A stretch of DNA of 51,641 nucleotides, taken from assembly GCA_019113745.1 (NCBI GenBank), contig DXGV01000030.1:1-51641 (forward strand), read 5' to 3'. This DNA comes from Candidatus Blautia intestinavium (GTDB lineage: Bacteria > Bacillota > Clostridia > Lachnospirales > Lachnospiraceae). The position numbers and the translations under genes were made by a program. Below, one piece after another: positions 16,557 through 25,484 of this stretch; the first letter of the stretch is position 1, and each line of letters starts with the position of its first letter. The notes under the pieces were generated by a model. That model searched no databases. It saw only the letters and a list, made by a program, of their open reading frames with translations, and was not told where the DNA came from.

Positions 16557-18239
16557 CTATTCTTTCTTGCTTCCAAGGGCAAGCGTCGCCGTAAAGAAGC
16601 TGTACAGAGCCGCGCCTGCCAGTGCGCCGGCGCCCAGAATATTGAGTGTATGCTCGTTTTCTTTGTTTCTCTTTACCAGGATCGCACGGATGATCAATGC
16701 GACAATAATAGTAAGACCATTGATAGTGCTTCCTACCAGAAGACCGGTTGCAAAGAGGATTCCCACCTGTCTGGAGCCTCCAAGAAGCTGGATGACTGCT
16801 CCCGGAATTGCCCAGATCAGAAGCCATTTTGCAACTGCTCCGCCTGCGCCTGCTTCGATGGTAGCCGCAAAGGTTGCGTCTACAGGAGCATACAGTCCCT
16901 GCGCAAAGTAGGTACGCGCAAGAAAGGCTACCATAACAAATGCAACGATAAATCCTACGATCTCAGAGATAAACTGCTGTTTTCTTCCTACTTTTTCCAG
17001 CTCCGGATCTTTTCCGTATCCTCTTAAAATATAACCGCATTTCAGGTCATATGCCATATCAGAGAAGGCCGGTCCTGTCGCCGCTGTATAGGCAACAAGA
17101 ACAGCCAGAGGCATACTCGGGAAGCCGATCAGCATACCTACCAAAAGGAAGATAAGCGCTGTGGCAAATCCCGGGAACCATCCGGAATACATTGCGGAAA
17201 TTCCAACGATCAATTCTGAGGCAATTGCCGCAAATGCTGCATAAATGATCCATATCACCAGTTTAAACGGCGTCATTTCTGACCAGATGCCTGTGGCGAC
17301 CGCCAGGGCAATTGCCACAACAAAATATGCCACATATCCCCAGCCAAGAGCGCTCTTCATATTACTCATGCTCCGGCTGAATTTTCCTGCCGCGCTTGCA
17401 TCGTTTCCTTTCCTGGAGAACAGCATTTTACATACCTGCAAAAGCGCGATGAGTCCTGCTCCGATCATAATGCCGTGAGGCATGTACTGAAACATCGGAT
17501 CTGACGTAAGGTCCGCTCCTTTTCCGAAGATGTCCGTCACAATCGGAAAACTTTTTCCAAAAATGTCAATGATAAAGCCATTTGTATTGATAACGCCGAT
17601 CACAATGCTTCCGACTCCGAGAGCCGCCATAGCCACGAAATCACCGAACCAGGACACACCGAGAAGGTCTGTCGGGACACCGATTACTTTACCGCCGATA
17701 CCGATTACCATACCTACAAGGAGAAGCATTGCTTTCCGGCCTTTTTCTACAACCGCAAGGATAGACTGTGCAGACGCAACGCCCGGAGGCCATGCTCCTT
17801 CCGCCGGGAACATTTCTGAGTCAAATGTCTTATAAAGGATTGTCGCGTCAATGATCGTTGCGATAAACACACCGATCAGCATCGGGAGCATCAGATCTTC
17901 TCTTCCCATAATAACTGGAATACCAATGGGAAGCAGCAGACTGTTAGCCGCTGAAAATGTTGCTCCTGATATAGAAGTCTGAATCAGGTTCTGACTGTGA
18001 ATGCTCCTGTATTTCTGCAGAAATGCCAGAGGTATCCTGGAGAGTATGATCGCAAACAGGGCTCCAACGATAGATGTGTTGGGAGCCACACCAGTACGTA
18101 CGATCAATTCCAGTCCGATAATTGCTCCAAGCACGCTCATAATAATATTCAGTATGAGAACATGCGGAGCCAGTGCTTTAGGGTGTTCAGCCGCTGTAAT
18201 ATGCAGCTGCTCAAACGATTTTTTCTCTCGTTCATCCAT
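16557..18239 (-). CDS. OPT family oligopeptide transporter
   Basis: A 560-residue polytopic membrane carrier, about 14 helices. OPT landmarks are HPKALAPHVLILNIIMSVLG near the start, FPAEGAWPPGVASA (about 155-168), and LVAYTAATGPAFSDMAYDLKCGYILRG near residue 415. Bacterial OPT proteins import small peptides or related zwitterions by proton symport. ATG 18239 is chosen by GGAGGAG 6 bases before it; the open frame farther upstream lies in the leader. It is the first structural gene of the PucR-linked cluster and would supply the substrate for the enzymes that follow. Confidence 0.88.
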   Translation of the reverse strand: MDEREKKSFEQLHITAAEHPKALAPHVLILNIIMSVLGAIIGLELIVRTGVAPNTSIVGALFAIILSRIPLAFLQKYRSIHSQNLIQTSISGATFSAANSLLLPIGIPVIMGREDLMLPMLIGVFIATIIDATILYKTFDSEMFPAEGAWPPGVASAQSILAVVEKGRKAMLLLVGMVIGIGGKVIGVPTDLLGVSWFGDFVAMAALGVGSIVIGVINTNGFIIDIFGKSFPIVTDIFGKGADLTSDPMFQYMPHGIMIGAGLIALLQVCKMLFSRKGNDASAAGKFSRSMSNMKSALGWGYVAYFVVAIALAVATGIWSEMTPFKLVIWIIYAAFAAIASELIVGISAMYSGWFPGFATALIFLLVGMLIGFPSMPLAVLVAYTAATGPAFSDMAYDLKCGYILRGYGKDPELEKVGRKQQFISEIVGFIVAFVMVAFLARTYFAQGLYAPVDATFAATIEAGAGGAVAKWLLIWAIPGAVIQLLGGSRQVGILFATGLLVGSTINGLTIIVALIIRAILVKRNKENEHTLNILGAGALAGAALYSFFTATLALGSKKE

Positions 18240-18310
18240 ATTTTCTCCTCCTTTTCTCTCAACCCGCCACTTTGCCTTTTTCAAGTCAAAACAGCTTTCA
18301 GGTACAAAGA

Positions 18311-18341
18311 AAGCCAATGTGACGATCACCCACATTGGCTT
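18311..18341 (-). terminator. Hairpin between pucR-like and OPT genes (terminator or attenuator)
   Basis: A perfect 11-bp stem, AAGCCAATGTG/CACATTGGCTT with a 9-nt loop, followed on the minus strand by TCTTTGT. It ends the PucR-family gene or attenuates read-through into the OPT gene. The U-tract is weak. Confidence 0.5.
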
Positions 18342-18436
18342 AACACCTCTTCATTTTAGCACTTTATCAAATTGAAATCTTTATTCTCTGAATCCAATTT
18401 TTCGTCAGAATCTTTGTGCCCGGCGCACAGTTTTTG

Positions 18437-19672
18437 TCAATTATTTTTCGTTTCCTTCCGATTTTCTGTCAGATATCTTCTTACTAAACAGACAAATGCC
18501 AGTTCCTGCAAAGTTGTAAAATCTCCTATATTACACTTTAGTATTTCTTCAATCTTTTTTACTCTGTACATCATGGTATTTCTATGGAGATACAGCTTTT
18601 CCGCCGTCTGCTTTTTTGATCCTCCGTTTTGCATCATCACTTCCAACGTCTCCACAAGGTCAGTTCCATGCTTCCTGTCATACTCTTCCAGACTGTACAA
18701 CCGTTCCTCTACATAAGACTTCACTTGCGGAAGACTGGAAATTTCCAGCAGCAGTTCTTCGTATTTCATTTCTTCCCACCAGAAAATCTTCCGTTCTTCC
18801 AGATCTTTTGCGGCAATCTGTGAAAGTTTCGATATCTGATGAGCGGCTTTTGGCATATCAAAATAGCCGTCTATTTTATCGGAAACAAGTATATGGAAAT
18901 CTGCTTTGCATAATTTCTTCAAACTCTCCTCAAACTTTTTCAACTCTTCTTTAAAGGTCAGGATCCGCCCCGGCTCACAGAACAGGACCTCTATCTTTTC
19001 CGGAAGAGAAATCGCTGTATATCCGAGATTTTGTTTCATAAAAAATATTTCCGCCATCTGCTCTGCCTTTTCCTTTTTCCGGACAGACCACTGCTCTTTC
19101 GGATACTTTGTACAGATCTCCATCATCCTTACCGGCATCATAGGCCAGTACAGAGAATTGGCCCTGATCTGTGCCTCATCCTCCCGGGCAAACCTCTCCT
19201 GCACCAGATCAAAATACAATTTCCGATCCAGTTCTTTTTTCTCAATCTTTCCGATCTGATAGCGTGTCCGCATCTCTACTCCGTTTTTGGCTTCCACAAT
19301 GGCGACCATTACCGGATACACCGCCTCGATAAATCCCAGGGCATTGTTGAGAAAGAAGAGTGGAAAATGAAGCTGCTCCGCCAACTCCAGGGCCTCTTCC
19401 GGAAAATGGTCAAAAAATCGTGTCTTGATTGCCAGAGCTGCAGCCCCTGCCTCATTTAAGTCCCGGATCAGATTGAGAACGGCCTCTTTGTCATTACGAA
19501 TGGCATACCCGGTAGTAATAAGCAGCATGTCCGCCCTAAGCCATGGTTTGATATCCGGCTGTTCCATCATGTCATATGCTACCACGGTACGATCCAGTCC
19601 TTTTTCGCCAGCTACCAGCTCTGCCTGTCCGTTGTCCCACAATTTTTTTATATCTTTTACTGTCAGCCTCAT
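18437..19672 (-). CDS. PucR family transcriptional regulator
   Basis: A 411-residue regulator. The N-terminal PucR ligand domain (about 5-125) starts RLTVKDIKKLWD and contains GLDRTVVAYDMMEQPD. A variable middle region leads to a C-terminal PucR helix-turn-helix with LEVMMQNGGSKKQTAEKLYLHRNTMMYRVKKI, of which LHRNTMMYR is the signature. PucR-type proteins usually activate catabolic operons for purines or other nitrogen compounds when the compound is present. Located directly upstream of, and in line with, the OPT/S-Me-THD cluster, it is the likely specific activator. RBS GGGAAG precedes ATG 19672. Confidence 0.9.
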   Translation of the reverse strand: MRLTVKDIKKLWDNGQAELVAGEKGLDRTVVAYDMMEQPDIKPWLRADMLLITTGYAIRNDKEAVLNLIRDLNEAGAAALAIKTRFFDHFPEEALELAEQLHFPLFFLNNALGFIEAVYPVMVAIVEAKNGVEMRTRYQIGKIEKKELDRKLYFDLVQERFAREDEAQIRANSLYWPMMPVRMMEICTKYPKEQWSVRKKEKAEQMAEIFFMKQNLGYTAISLPEKIEVLFCEPGRILTFKEELKKFEESLKKLCKADFHILVSDKIDGYFDMPKAAHQISKLSQIAAKDLEERKIFWWEEMKYEELLLEISSLPQVKSYVEERLYSLEEYDRKHGTDLVETLEVMMQNGGSKKQTAEKLYLHRNTMMYRVKKIEEILKCNIGDFTTLQELAFVCLVRRYLTENRKETKNN

Positions 19673-19757
19673 GCTATCGCTTCCCTTTTGTTTTGATTTT
19701 TTAACGATAACATTTCAGAACATATTTTTCAATACCTGCAAATGGGCGATTGATTGT

Positions 19758-21125
19758 TCACCGCCCCGATCTCATCATAGCTATATAGACAACCGCCAGA
19801 AGGATATCCGCACCCAGCCAGGCCAGAGGACTGGCAAGACAGACTCCGGTATATCCGATCAGCGCCGACAGACCGAAAGTAGCCGCGATTCTCATCACCA
19901 GCTCTGTAATGCAGGCGGCAAAGGGCGCTTTTCCGTTTCCCATACTCTGGATGGAAGAACGGATCACCGCCAGAAATCCCAGAAGCAGATAGAAGGGCGC
20001 TACTGCCAGAAGATATCCGTTTGCGTAATGGATGATACTGTCCGTAGGCGCGTCTATGAACATAGGCACTACCAGATTCCGGCCTCCAATGATCAAAACT
20101 CCCAGGAGGATATTCACAGCCTCTGTCTGCAGCAGAGAAGCTTTCACACCGCTTTTGATCCTGTCCCATTTTCCCGCGCCGTAATTCTGGGCCACATAGC
20201 TTGCAATGGCAACGCCGAAGGCATTATTGATCAGTACGGATAACTGATCAACCTTTGTAGCCGCCGTGTATCCGGCAATAGCGTCCGGCCCTATGGCGTT
20301 GACCGCCGCCTGCATGGCAAGCTGCCCGATGCACATGACGGACATCTGAAACCCCATAGGAAATCCAATCCTTAAATGAGCCGCGGATTCTCTTTTCATA
20401 TAGGAAAAATCTTTTCTTTTCAGACGAAGGACGTCAAATTTCCGTGCTCCGCATATCGCGCACAGTACGGCGGAAAGAAGCTGGGAAAGCACTGTAGCCC
20501 AGGCGGCTCCGCCGACTCCCATATGGAAAGTCAGGATAAAGATAAGATCCAGTACGATATTTAAGAGAGAGGAAAATATAAGAAAATACAACGGCGTCCT
20601 GCTGTCTCCCAACGCCCTCAGGATGTTGGAGATCATATTGTAAAAGATCGTCGCCCCGGTTCCCGCAAGGATAGCAAACATATATTCATAGGCCATGTCA
20701 TAAATCTGCCCCGGCGTTTGCATCCAGTGCAGGATCGGATGCGCCAGCCCGCAGCATATCCCTGTAAGAACTATGGTAAAAAGAATACTCCAGACAAGGG
20801 ACGCAGCGATACTTCTTCGCATACCTGTTTCGTCCCTTGCGCCGCATCTCTGTCCCAGGCAGATGCCGAATCCTCCCGTGATACCCTGTATAAAGCACAG
20901 CACCAGATAAATAATAATGCTTGTCGCTCCCACTGCCGCAAGAGCGTCGGCTCCCAGGGTTTTTCCCACGATCACTGAATCTGCCAGCGTATAAAACAAC
21001 TGAAACAGATTGCCGCCGATCACCGGCAGGGAAAAACGCAGCAGTACCTGAAAAGGCTTTCCTTTTGTAAGATCCTGTGTCATAATGTAGTGGAAACTGC
21101 GGGATCTTCTCATTCCCGGCAGCAC
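19758..21125 (-). CDS. MATE family efflux transporter
   Basis: A 455-residue MATE protein. FSLPVIGGNLFQLFYTLADSVIVG opens helix 1, and LRALGDSRTPLYFL and NYGAGKWDRIK mark the halves. The most plausible start is GTG 21125, 5 bases after a perfect AAAGGAGG. An internal ATG 15 codons on lacks a ribosome site. The divergent AraC-type gene at 21213 shares the promoter region and probably controls it. Substrate unknown. Confidence 0.88.
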   Translation of the reverse strand: MLPGMRRSRSFHYIMTQDLTKGKPFQVLLRFSLPVIGGNLFQLFYTLADSVIVGKTLGADALAAVGATSIIIYLVLCFIQGITGGFGICLGQRCGARDETGMRRSIAASLVWSILFTIVLTGICCGLAHPILHWMQTPGQIYDMAYEYMFAILAGTGATIFYNMISNILRALGDSRTPLYFLIFSSLLNIVLDLIFILTFHMGVGGAAWATVLSQLLSAVLCAICGARKFDVLRLKRKDFSYMKRESAAHLRIGFPMGFQMSVMCIGQLAMQAAVNAIGPDAIAGYTAATKVDQLSVLINNAFGVAIASYVAQNYGAGKWDRIKSGVKASLLQTEAVNILLGVLIIGGRNLVVPMFIDAPTDSIIHYANGYLLAVAPFYLLLGFLAVIRSSIQSMGNGKAPFAACITELVMRIAATFGLSALIGYTGVCLASPLAWLGADILLAVVYIAMMRSGR

Positions 21126-21160
21126 CAAAACCTCCTTTACTGCTTTTTCTGATTCCGCCC

Positions 21161-21182
21161 TTCATGTGCCAGGGCACATGAA
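21161..21182. promoter_or_regulatory. Perfect 22-bp interrupted palindrome between MATE and AraC genes
   Basis: TTCATGTGCC and its reverse complement GGCACATGAA flank a 2-bp AG centre. It is placed in the 87-bp divergent promoter region, so it may be a shared operator. Confidence 0.5.
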
Positions 21183-21212
21183 ATGTACAATATATTTGAA
21201 AGGATTTCTGCT

Positions 21213-22115
21213 ATGAAACAGACGATTCAGACAGACGACAGCCTTCGGGAATTATGCGCCCATGGCACTCCGGATTTCCCCCTTCAGATCAATCATGACA
21301 ATATCGGCGACTTTCAGGATAATTATATCCGCTGCCACTGGCACGGTGAGCTGGAAATCTCCCTGGTCACCGATGGGACGGTTCTTTATCTTGTAGGCGG
21401 AAAATCCTTTCGCCTGGGCGCCGGGCAGGGTCTTATCATCAATGCGAACACGCCCCATATGATGACTCCCGCCAAAGGCAGCGCCCGCTTTATCTCCATG
21501 ATCGTACATCCGTCTTTCCTTTACGGCACTCCCGGAAGCTTCCTGGAGATGGAAATCATCCGTCCATATCTGGATTCTCCAGAGCTTTCTGCTGTTCCTC
21601 TTGACCCGGAAAAAGGCGATTCCGGTCTGCTTGCCATGTTCCGTGAGGTGGACCGGCTCTGCCTGAGCAAGCCCTTCGCCTACCAGCTCCAGGTTCACGG
21701 TCTTCTCTGCACAGCCTTCGGCAGCGTCATCCGCAGACATCAGGAAAAGCTTCTGCACACCCGGACTGCGGCTTCTGGAAATCTTAAAAGGCTTCAGGTT
21801 CTTCTGGATTATATCCACGGGCACTACAGTTCTCCCCTGTCTCTCACAGAACTTTCCGCGCAGATTCCCATGAGCAGGGAAAACTGCTGCCGCTTCTTCC
21901 GTCAGATGACAGGATGCACCATCTCCCAATACCTGAACGACTACCGGATTTCCAGAAGCATCTATCTGATGAAAAACACAGATCTGTCTGTTTCTTCCAT
22001 CGCCTCTCTGTCCGGCTTCAGCAGCGCCAGCCGTTTTGCCGCCGCTTTCCGCAAAAAAACAGGGCTTTCTCCGTCAGAATACCGCAGAAATCATTTCATC
22101 ACCACGGTATCATAA
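21213..22115 (+). CDS. AraC family transcriptional regulator
   Basis: A 300-residue regulator with an N-terminal cupin sensor (CHWHGELEISLVTDG, then FRLGAGQGLIINANTPHMM) and a C-terminal double helix-turn-helix. The latter includes LTELSAQIPMSRENCCRFFR and the hallmark second helix SVSSIASLSGFSSASRFAAAFRK...GLSPSEYRR. Ligands of such cupin-AraC regulators are usually sugars or small metabolites. ATG 21213 follows AAAGGA with 8-base spacing. An upstream in-frame ATG (21183) has no ribosome site. Divergent to the MATE gene. Confidence 0.88.
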   Translation: MKQTIQTDDSLRELCAHGTPDFPLQINHDNIGDFQDNYIRCHWHGELEISLVTDGTVLYLVGGKSFRLGAGQGLIINANTPHMMTPAKGSARFISMIVHPSFLYGTPGSFLEMEIIRPYLDSPELSAVPLDPEKGDSGLLAMFREVDRLCLSKPFAYQLQVHGLLCTAFGSVIRRHQEKLLHTRTAASGNLKRLQVLLDYIHGHYSSPLSLTELSAQIPMSRENCCRFFRQMTGCTISQYLNDYRISRSIYLMKNTDLSVSSIASLSGFSSASRFAAAFRKKTGLSPSEYRRNHFITTVS

Positions 22116-22177
22116 TACAAAAGAAGCCCTGTTTCTATACGCATATTGAGAGGATTGATACAGATATTGACGATTCT

Positions 22178-23308
22178 TTATTTCAGCTTTTCTACAAAAT
22201 CTGCCATAACCTCTGAAATCTTGATCTGCTGAGGACAGACTGCCTCACAGCTTCTGCAGCCGATACATGCGTCCGGATGTTTGTCTTTTGGAACTGCCGA
22301 CAGCGCCATAGGCGCGATAAATCCGCCGCCTGTAAGCACATGCTCATTATAGAGTTCCAGAAGTCTGGGAATATCAAGCCCCTGGGTACAGTGATCCACA
22401 CAGTAATGACAGGCAGTACACGGCACAACTGTCTTTTTCACCATCTCATCTACGATTCCCATAAGGGTATCCATCTCTTTTTCATTAAGAGGTTTTTCCT
22501 CTTCATATGTACGGATATTTTCCTTAAGCTGCTCCATATTGGACATACCGGAGAGAACCACTTTCACTTCCGGAACAGACTGGAGGAAACGGAACGCCCA
22601 CGCCGCAATGCTCTCATTTGGGCGGAGTTCTTTTAATTTACTCTCCTGCTCCACAGAAAGAGAGGCAAGCTTGCCGCCGCGTACAGGTTCCATTACCCAT
22701 ACCGGAATATTATGCTCTCTCATCAGCGCAACTTTTTCCTTGGCATTCTGGAATGTCCAGTCCAGATAATTAAGCTGAAGCTGGCAGAATTCCATATGTT
22801 CGCCGTAAGCGTCAAGGAAACGCTTCAGCACATCCATGCCTCCGTGAGCGGAAAAGCCCAGATGACGGATGCGTCCGTTCTCTTTCTGTTTTATAAGATA
22901 ATCGAAAATACCATATTGGGGATCCAGGTAAGAATCGATATTCATCTCGCATACATTGTGGAAAAGGTAAAAATCAAAGTATTCCACCTGACACTTCTCC
23001 AACTGCTTTTCAAAGATCTCTTCCACCTTGTCCATGTTGGAAAGATCATAGCCCGGAAATTTTGACGCAAGATAAAAACTGTCTCTGGGATAATTCTTCA
23101 GTGCCTTTCCCATCACCAGCTCTGAATTGCCGCCGTGGTATCCCCACGCGGTGTCGTAGTAATTCACCCCGTTCTCCATGGCGAAAGCAACCATCTCCTC
23201 CGCCTTTTTCTCATCGATCCTGGAATCGTCCCCATCCACTACCGGAAGCCGCATGGAACCCATGCCGAGAGCGGAAAGCTTTATATCCTGAAAATCTCTG
23301 TAAATCAT
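22178..23308 (-). CDS. Aldo/keto reductase with C-terminal 4Fe-4S ferredoxin domain
   Basis: A 376-residue enzyme. An AKR barrel carries the tetrad region NGVNYYDTAWGYHGG (Asp, Tyr) and FYLASKFPG (Lys). The C-terminal region has two cysteine clusters, CTACHYCVDHC (about 312-322) and CIGCRSCEAVCPQ (about 355-367). Ferredoxin-fused AKRs reduce aldehydes or carry electrons between iron-sulfur and nicotinamide partners. ATG 23308 has GGAGGAAG. Transcribed alone from a MerR-type promoter, suggesting induction by electrophiles or oxidants. Confidence 0.87.
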   Translation of the reverse strand: MIYRDFQDIKLSALGMGSMRLPVVDGDDSRIDEKKAEEMVAFAMENGVNYYDTAWGYHGGNSELVMGKALKNYPRDSFYLASKFPGYDLSNMDKVEEIFEKQLEKCQVEYFDFYLFHNVCEMNIDSYLDPQYGIFDYLIKQKENGRIRHLGFSAHGGMDVLKRFLDAYGEHMEFCQLQLNYLDWTFQNAKEKVALMREHNIPVWVMEPVRGGKLASLSVEQESKLKELRPNESIAAWAFRFLQSVPEVKVVLSGMSNMEQLKENIRTYEEEKPLNEKEMDTLMGIVDEMVKKTVVPCTACHYCVDHCTQGLDIPRLLELYNEHVLTGGGFIAPMALSAVPKDKHPDACIGCRSCEAVCPQQIKISEVMADFVEKLK

Positions 23309-23368
23309 TGTACTTCCTCCATTTCTGCTTATTTGCCGCCGCAATCCTCCTGCGTGGCCTATACAGAT

Positions 23369-23399
23369 ATTATATAACCTGAAGTCAGGTTCAGGTCAA
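23369..23399 (-). promoter_or_regulatory. MerR-type promoter with 19-bp spacer
   Basis: On the minus strand TTGACC (23399-23394), a 19-bp spacer and TATAAT (23374-23369). The spacer holds the palindrome AACCTGA-CT-TCAGGTT (23391-23376). Near-consensus hexamers set 19 bp apart with a dyad between them are the hallmark of promoters activated by MerR-family proteins. No merR gene lies in the window. Confidence 0.8.
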
Positions 23400-23436
23400 G
23401 AATTTTTTCGAGGCGGACGCAAATGTTTTTATATGT

Positions 23437-24342
23437 TCATACTCCTTCCCCGTTAAATTCCGGAATAAAGCTTTCCTTCGCCGTCTCTCCCTCCTGGATA
23501 AAGCCCTGCTCAACGCCCAGGGAAAGGGCGTACTCTACCAGGCGGTCATACTCTCTTTTTGTAACCCTCCGGGAGAGCAGAGGGTCGCCCGACATGGCGG
23601 GCATGGGAGTATACTGGTTCATTATGCTTATATAAATCTGATTTCCGTAAGTTTTATAAAGATACTCCACCACCCGTTTCGACTCCTCCACATGGCCGGG
23701 AAGAAGCAGATGGCGCACGATCACTCCTCTTTCGATCATTCCCCTTTCATCAAAACAGGGGCTGCCCGTCTGACGGAGCATTTCCTTTAATGCCTCTTTC
23801 GCTCTGGCTCCATAATCCTCCGCACGGGAATACTTTCCGGAAAGCTCCGGACTTAAATACTTAAAATCCGGCAGGAATACGTCCACCAGTCCGGAAAGGA
23901 GCCGCAGCGTCTCCGGCTTTTCATAGCCGCTGCTGTTGTACACTACCGGAATCCGAAGGCCCTTCTCTTTCGCCAGATAAAGAGCCTCCGCAGTCTGGGG
24001 CGCGTAATGACCTGCCGTCACCAGATTGATATTGTTGGCGTTCTGCTCCTGCAGACTTATCATAATCTCCGCCAGCTTCTCCACGGTGACTGCTTTTCCC
24101 CGCTCTCCTCTTGAAATACTTCTGTTCTGACAGTAATCGCAGCCCAGAGAACAGCCGGAAAAGAAAATAGCTCCGGAGCCTTCTTTACCGGAAATACATG
24201 GTTCCTCCCACATGTGGAGGGCGGCTCTGGCAATCTTCACCTCTGCCCCAACACCGCAGTATCCTTTTCCTTTCCATCGGTCCGCCCCGCAGTTTCTGGG
24301 ACAGAGCCTGCAGTCTGTGAGAAGTTTCTTTGTTATGTCCAT
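23437..24342 (-). CDS. PflX-like radical SAM protein (COG1313 type)
   Basis: A 301-residue radical S-adenosylmethionine protein. The cluster-binding motif CSLGCDYCQN is near residue 65, preceded by an N-terminal cysteine cluster CRLCPRNCG...GYCGVG typical of PflX-like proteins. These resemble pyruvate formate-lyase activases, but the target of PflX is not known. ATG 24342 overlaps the upstream gene's stop in TGATG, so translation is coupled to the ferredoxin-AKR gene. A GTG one codon earlier is also possible. The pair may act on a common redox substrate. Confidence 0.82.
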   Translation of the reverse strand: MDITKKLLTDCRLCPRNCGADRWKGKGYCGVGAEVKIARAALHMWEEPCISGKEGSGAIFFSGCSLGCDYCQNRSISRGERGKAVTVEKLAEIMISLQEQNANNINLVTAGHYAPQTAEALYLAKEKGLRIPVVYNSSGYEKPETLRLLSGLVDVFLPDFKYLSPELSGKYSRAEDYGARAKEALKEMLRQTGSPCFDERGMIERGVIVRHLLLPGHVEESKRVVEYLYKTYGNQIYISIMNQYTPMPAMSGDPLLSRRVTKREYDRLVEYALSLGVEQGFIQEGETAKESFIPEFNGEGV

Positions 24343-25370
24343 CACTGTACCTTTACTTCCCCGGACAGCACTTTTTTATAATCCTCATAATTCTTTTTCA
24401 GAAGTTCCGGAGTGTTCAGTTCGTAGGGACATTTTTCCACACACTGCCTGCATTCCAGACATCCCTCTATTTTTTTCATCTCTGCCTGCATTTCCGGCGT
24501 CAGCCATGCGCCGGACGGCGCTCTTCTCAGCATCAGGGACATTCTGGCGCACTGATTGATCATAATTCCCGCAGGACAGGGCATACAGTAGCCGCAGCCC
24601 CGGCAGAAATCTCCGGTAAGCTCCTGTTTTTCTTTTTCAATAAACGCGGCGATCTCTTCCGTCAAAGACGGCGTATCCTTCATAAAGCCAAGCCATTCTT
24701 CCAGCTCGCTTTCTCTCTGGATCCCCCAGATAGGCAGCGCCCCCTCAAACCGGGACATAAAAGCCATAGCCGCGTCCGAGCGGTTGATCAGCCCTCCGGC
24801 CAGTCCTTTCATAGCGATAAAGCCCATACCCGCCTTCCTGCAGTTTTCCACCAGTTCTTCCTCTCTTTTGGAGGACAGATAGCCGAAGGGATACTGAAGA
24901 GTTTCATACAGGCCGGACTGGACGATCTCCTCGGCAATATAAAGTTTATGCGCGGTAATGCCGATGTGGCGGATCTTTCCCTGCCGCTTTGCCTCCTCCA
25001 TACATTCATACATTCCCGTCCCGTCTCCCGGACGGTAGCACTGATCCGCGCAGTGGAACTGATACAGATCCACATAATCTGTCCTCAGATTTTTCAGAGA
25101 GGTTTCCAGATGCTCCCAGAACTCTTCCGGGGTCTTTGCCCCCGTCTTGGTGGCGATATAAACCTTGTTTCTCATTCCCTCAAACGCCTCGCCTACCTTT
25201 TCCTCGCTATCACTGTAGGCTCTGGCTGTGTCAAAGAAGCGCATACCGCCCTCATAGGCGCGGCGCAGAAGCTTCACCGCCATATCCCGGCTGACCCTCT
25301 GGATCGGAAGCGCGCCGAAAGCGTTCTGCGGTACTGTGATCCCTGTTTTTCCAAGTGTGATCTGTCTCAT
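24342..25370 (-). CDS. Aldo/keto reductase with C-terminal ferredoxin-like domain
   Basis: A 342-residue AKR. GMRFFDTARAYSDSEEKVG gives the catalytic Asp and Tyr, and VYIATKTGA the Lys. Two iron-sulfur cysteine clusters lie in the C-terminal third: CRGCGYCMPCPAG (about 255-267) and CLECRQCVEKCP (about 310-321). RBS AGAGGA before ATG 25370. Same family as the enzyme at 22178-23308 but clearly divergent. First gene of a two-gene operon with the radical SAM protein. Confidence 0.87.
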   Translation of the reverse strand: MRQITLGKTGITVPQNAFGALPIQRVSRDMAVKLLRRAYEGGMRFFDTARAYSDSEEKVGEAFEGMRNKVYIATKTGAKTPEEFWEHLETSLKNLRTDYVDLYQFHCADQCYRPGDGTGMYECMEEAKRQGKIRHIGITAHKLYIAEEIVQSGLYETLQYPFGYLSSKREEELVENCRKAGMGFIAMKGLAGGLINRSDAAMAFMSRFEGALPIWGIQRESELEEWLGFMKDTPSLTEEIAAFIEKEKQELTGDFCRGCGYCMPCPAGIMINQCARMSLMLRRAPSGAWLTPEMQAEMKKIEGCLECRQCVEKCPYELNTPELLKKNYEDYKKVLSGEVKVQ

Positions 25371-25484
25371 AGATTTTCCTCTTTTCTGTACTGATTTTTT
25401 CTGCTTTCTGTCACTGTAGCTGAAAAAGCAGTTTCTAAATAAACTCTACTACAATCCCGCCATAAAATCATCCTAAAAATAAAA

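Noticed and set aside
22058..22133. Terminator formed by AAACAGGGCTT and AAGCCCTGTTTC at the end of the AraC gene
   Set aside because: The loop would exceed 50 nt and only TTTC follows, so it is too weak to list as a terminator.
25371..25484. Second BlaI operator near TACTACAA between blaR1 and the AKR gene
   Set aside because: Only one half-site is present, with no facing TGTA arm at the right distance.
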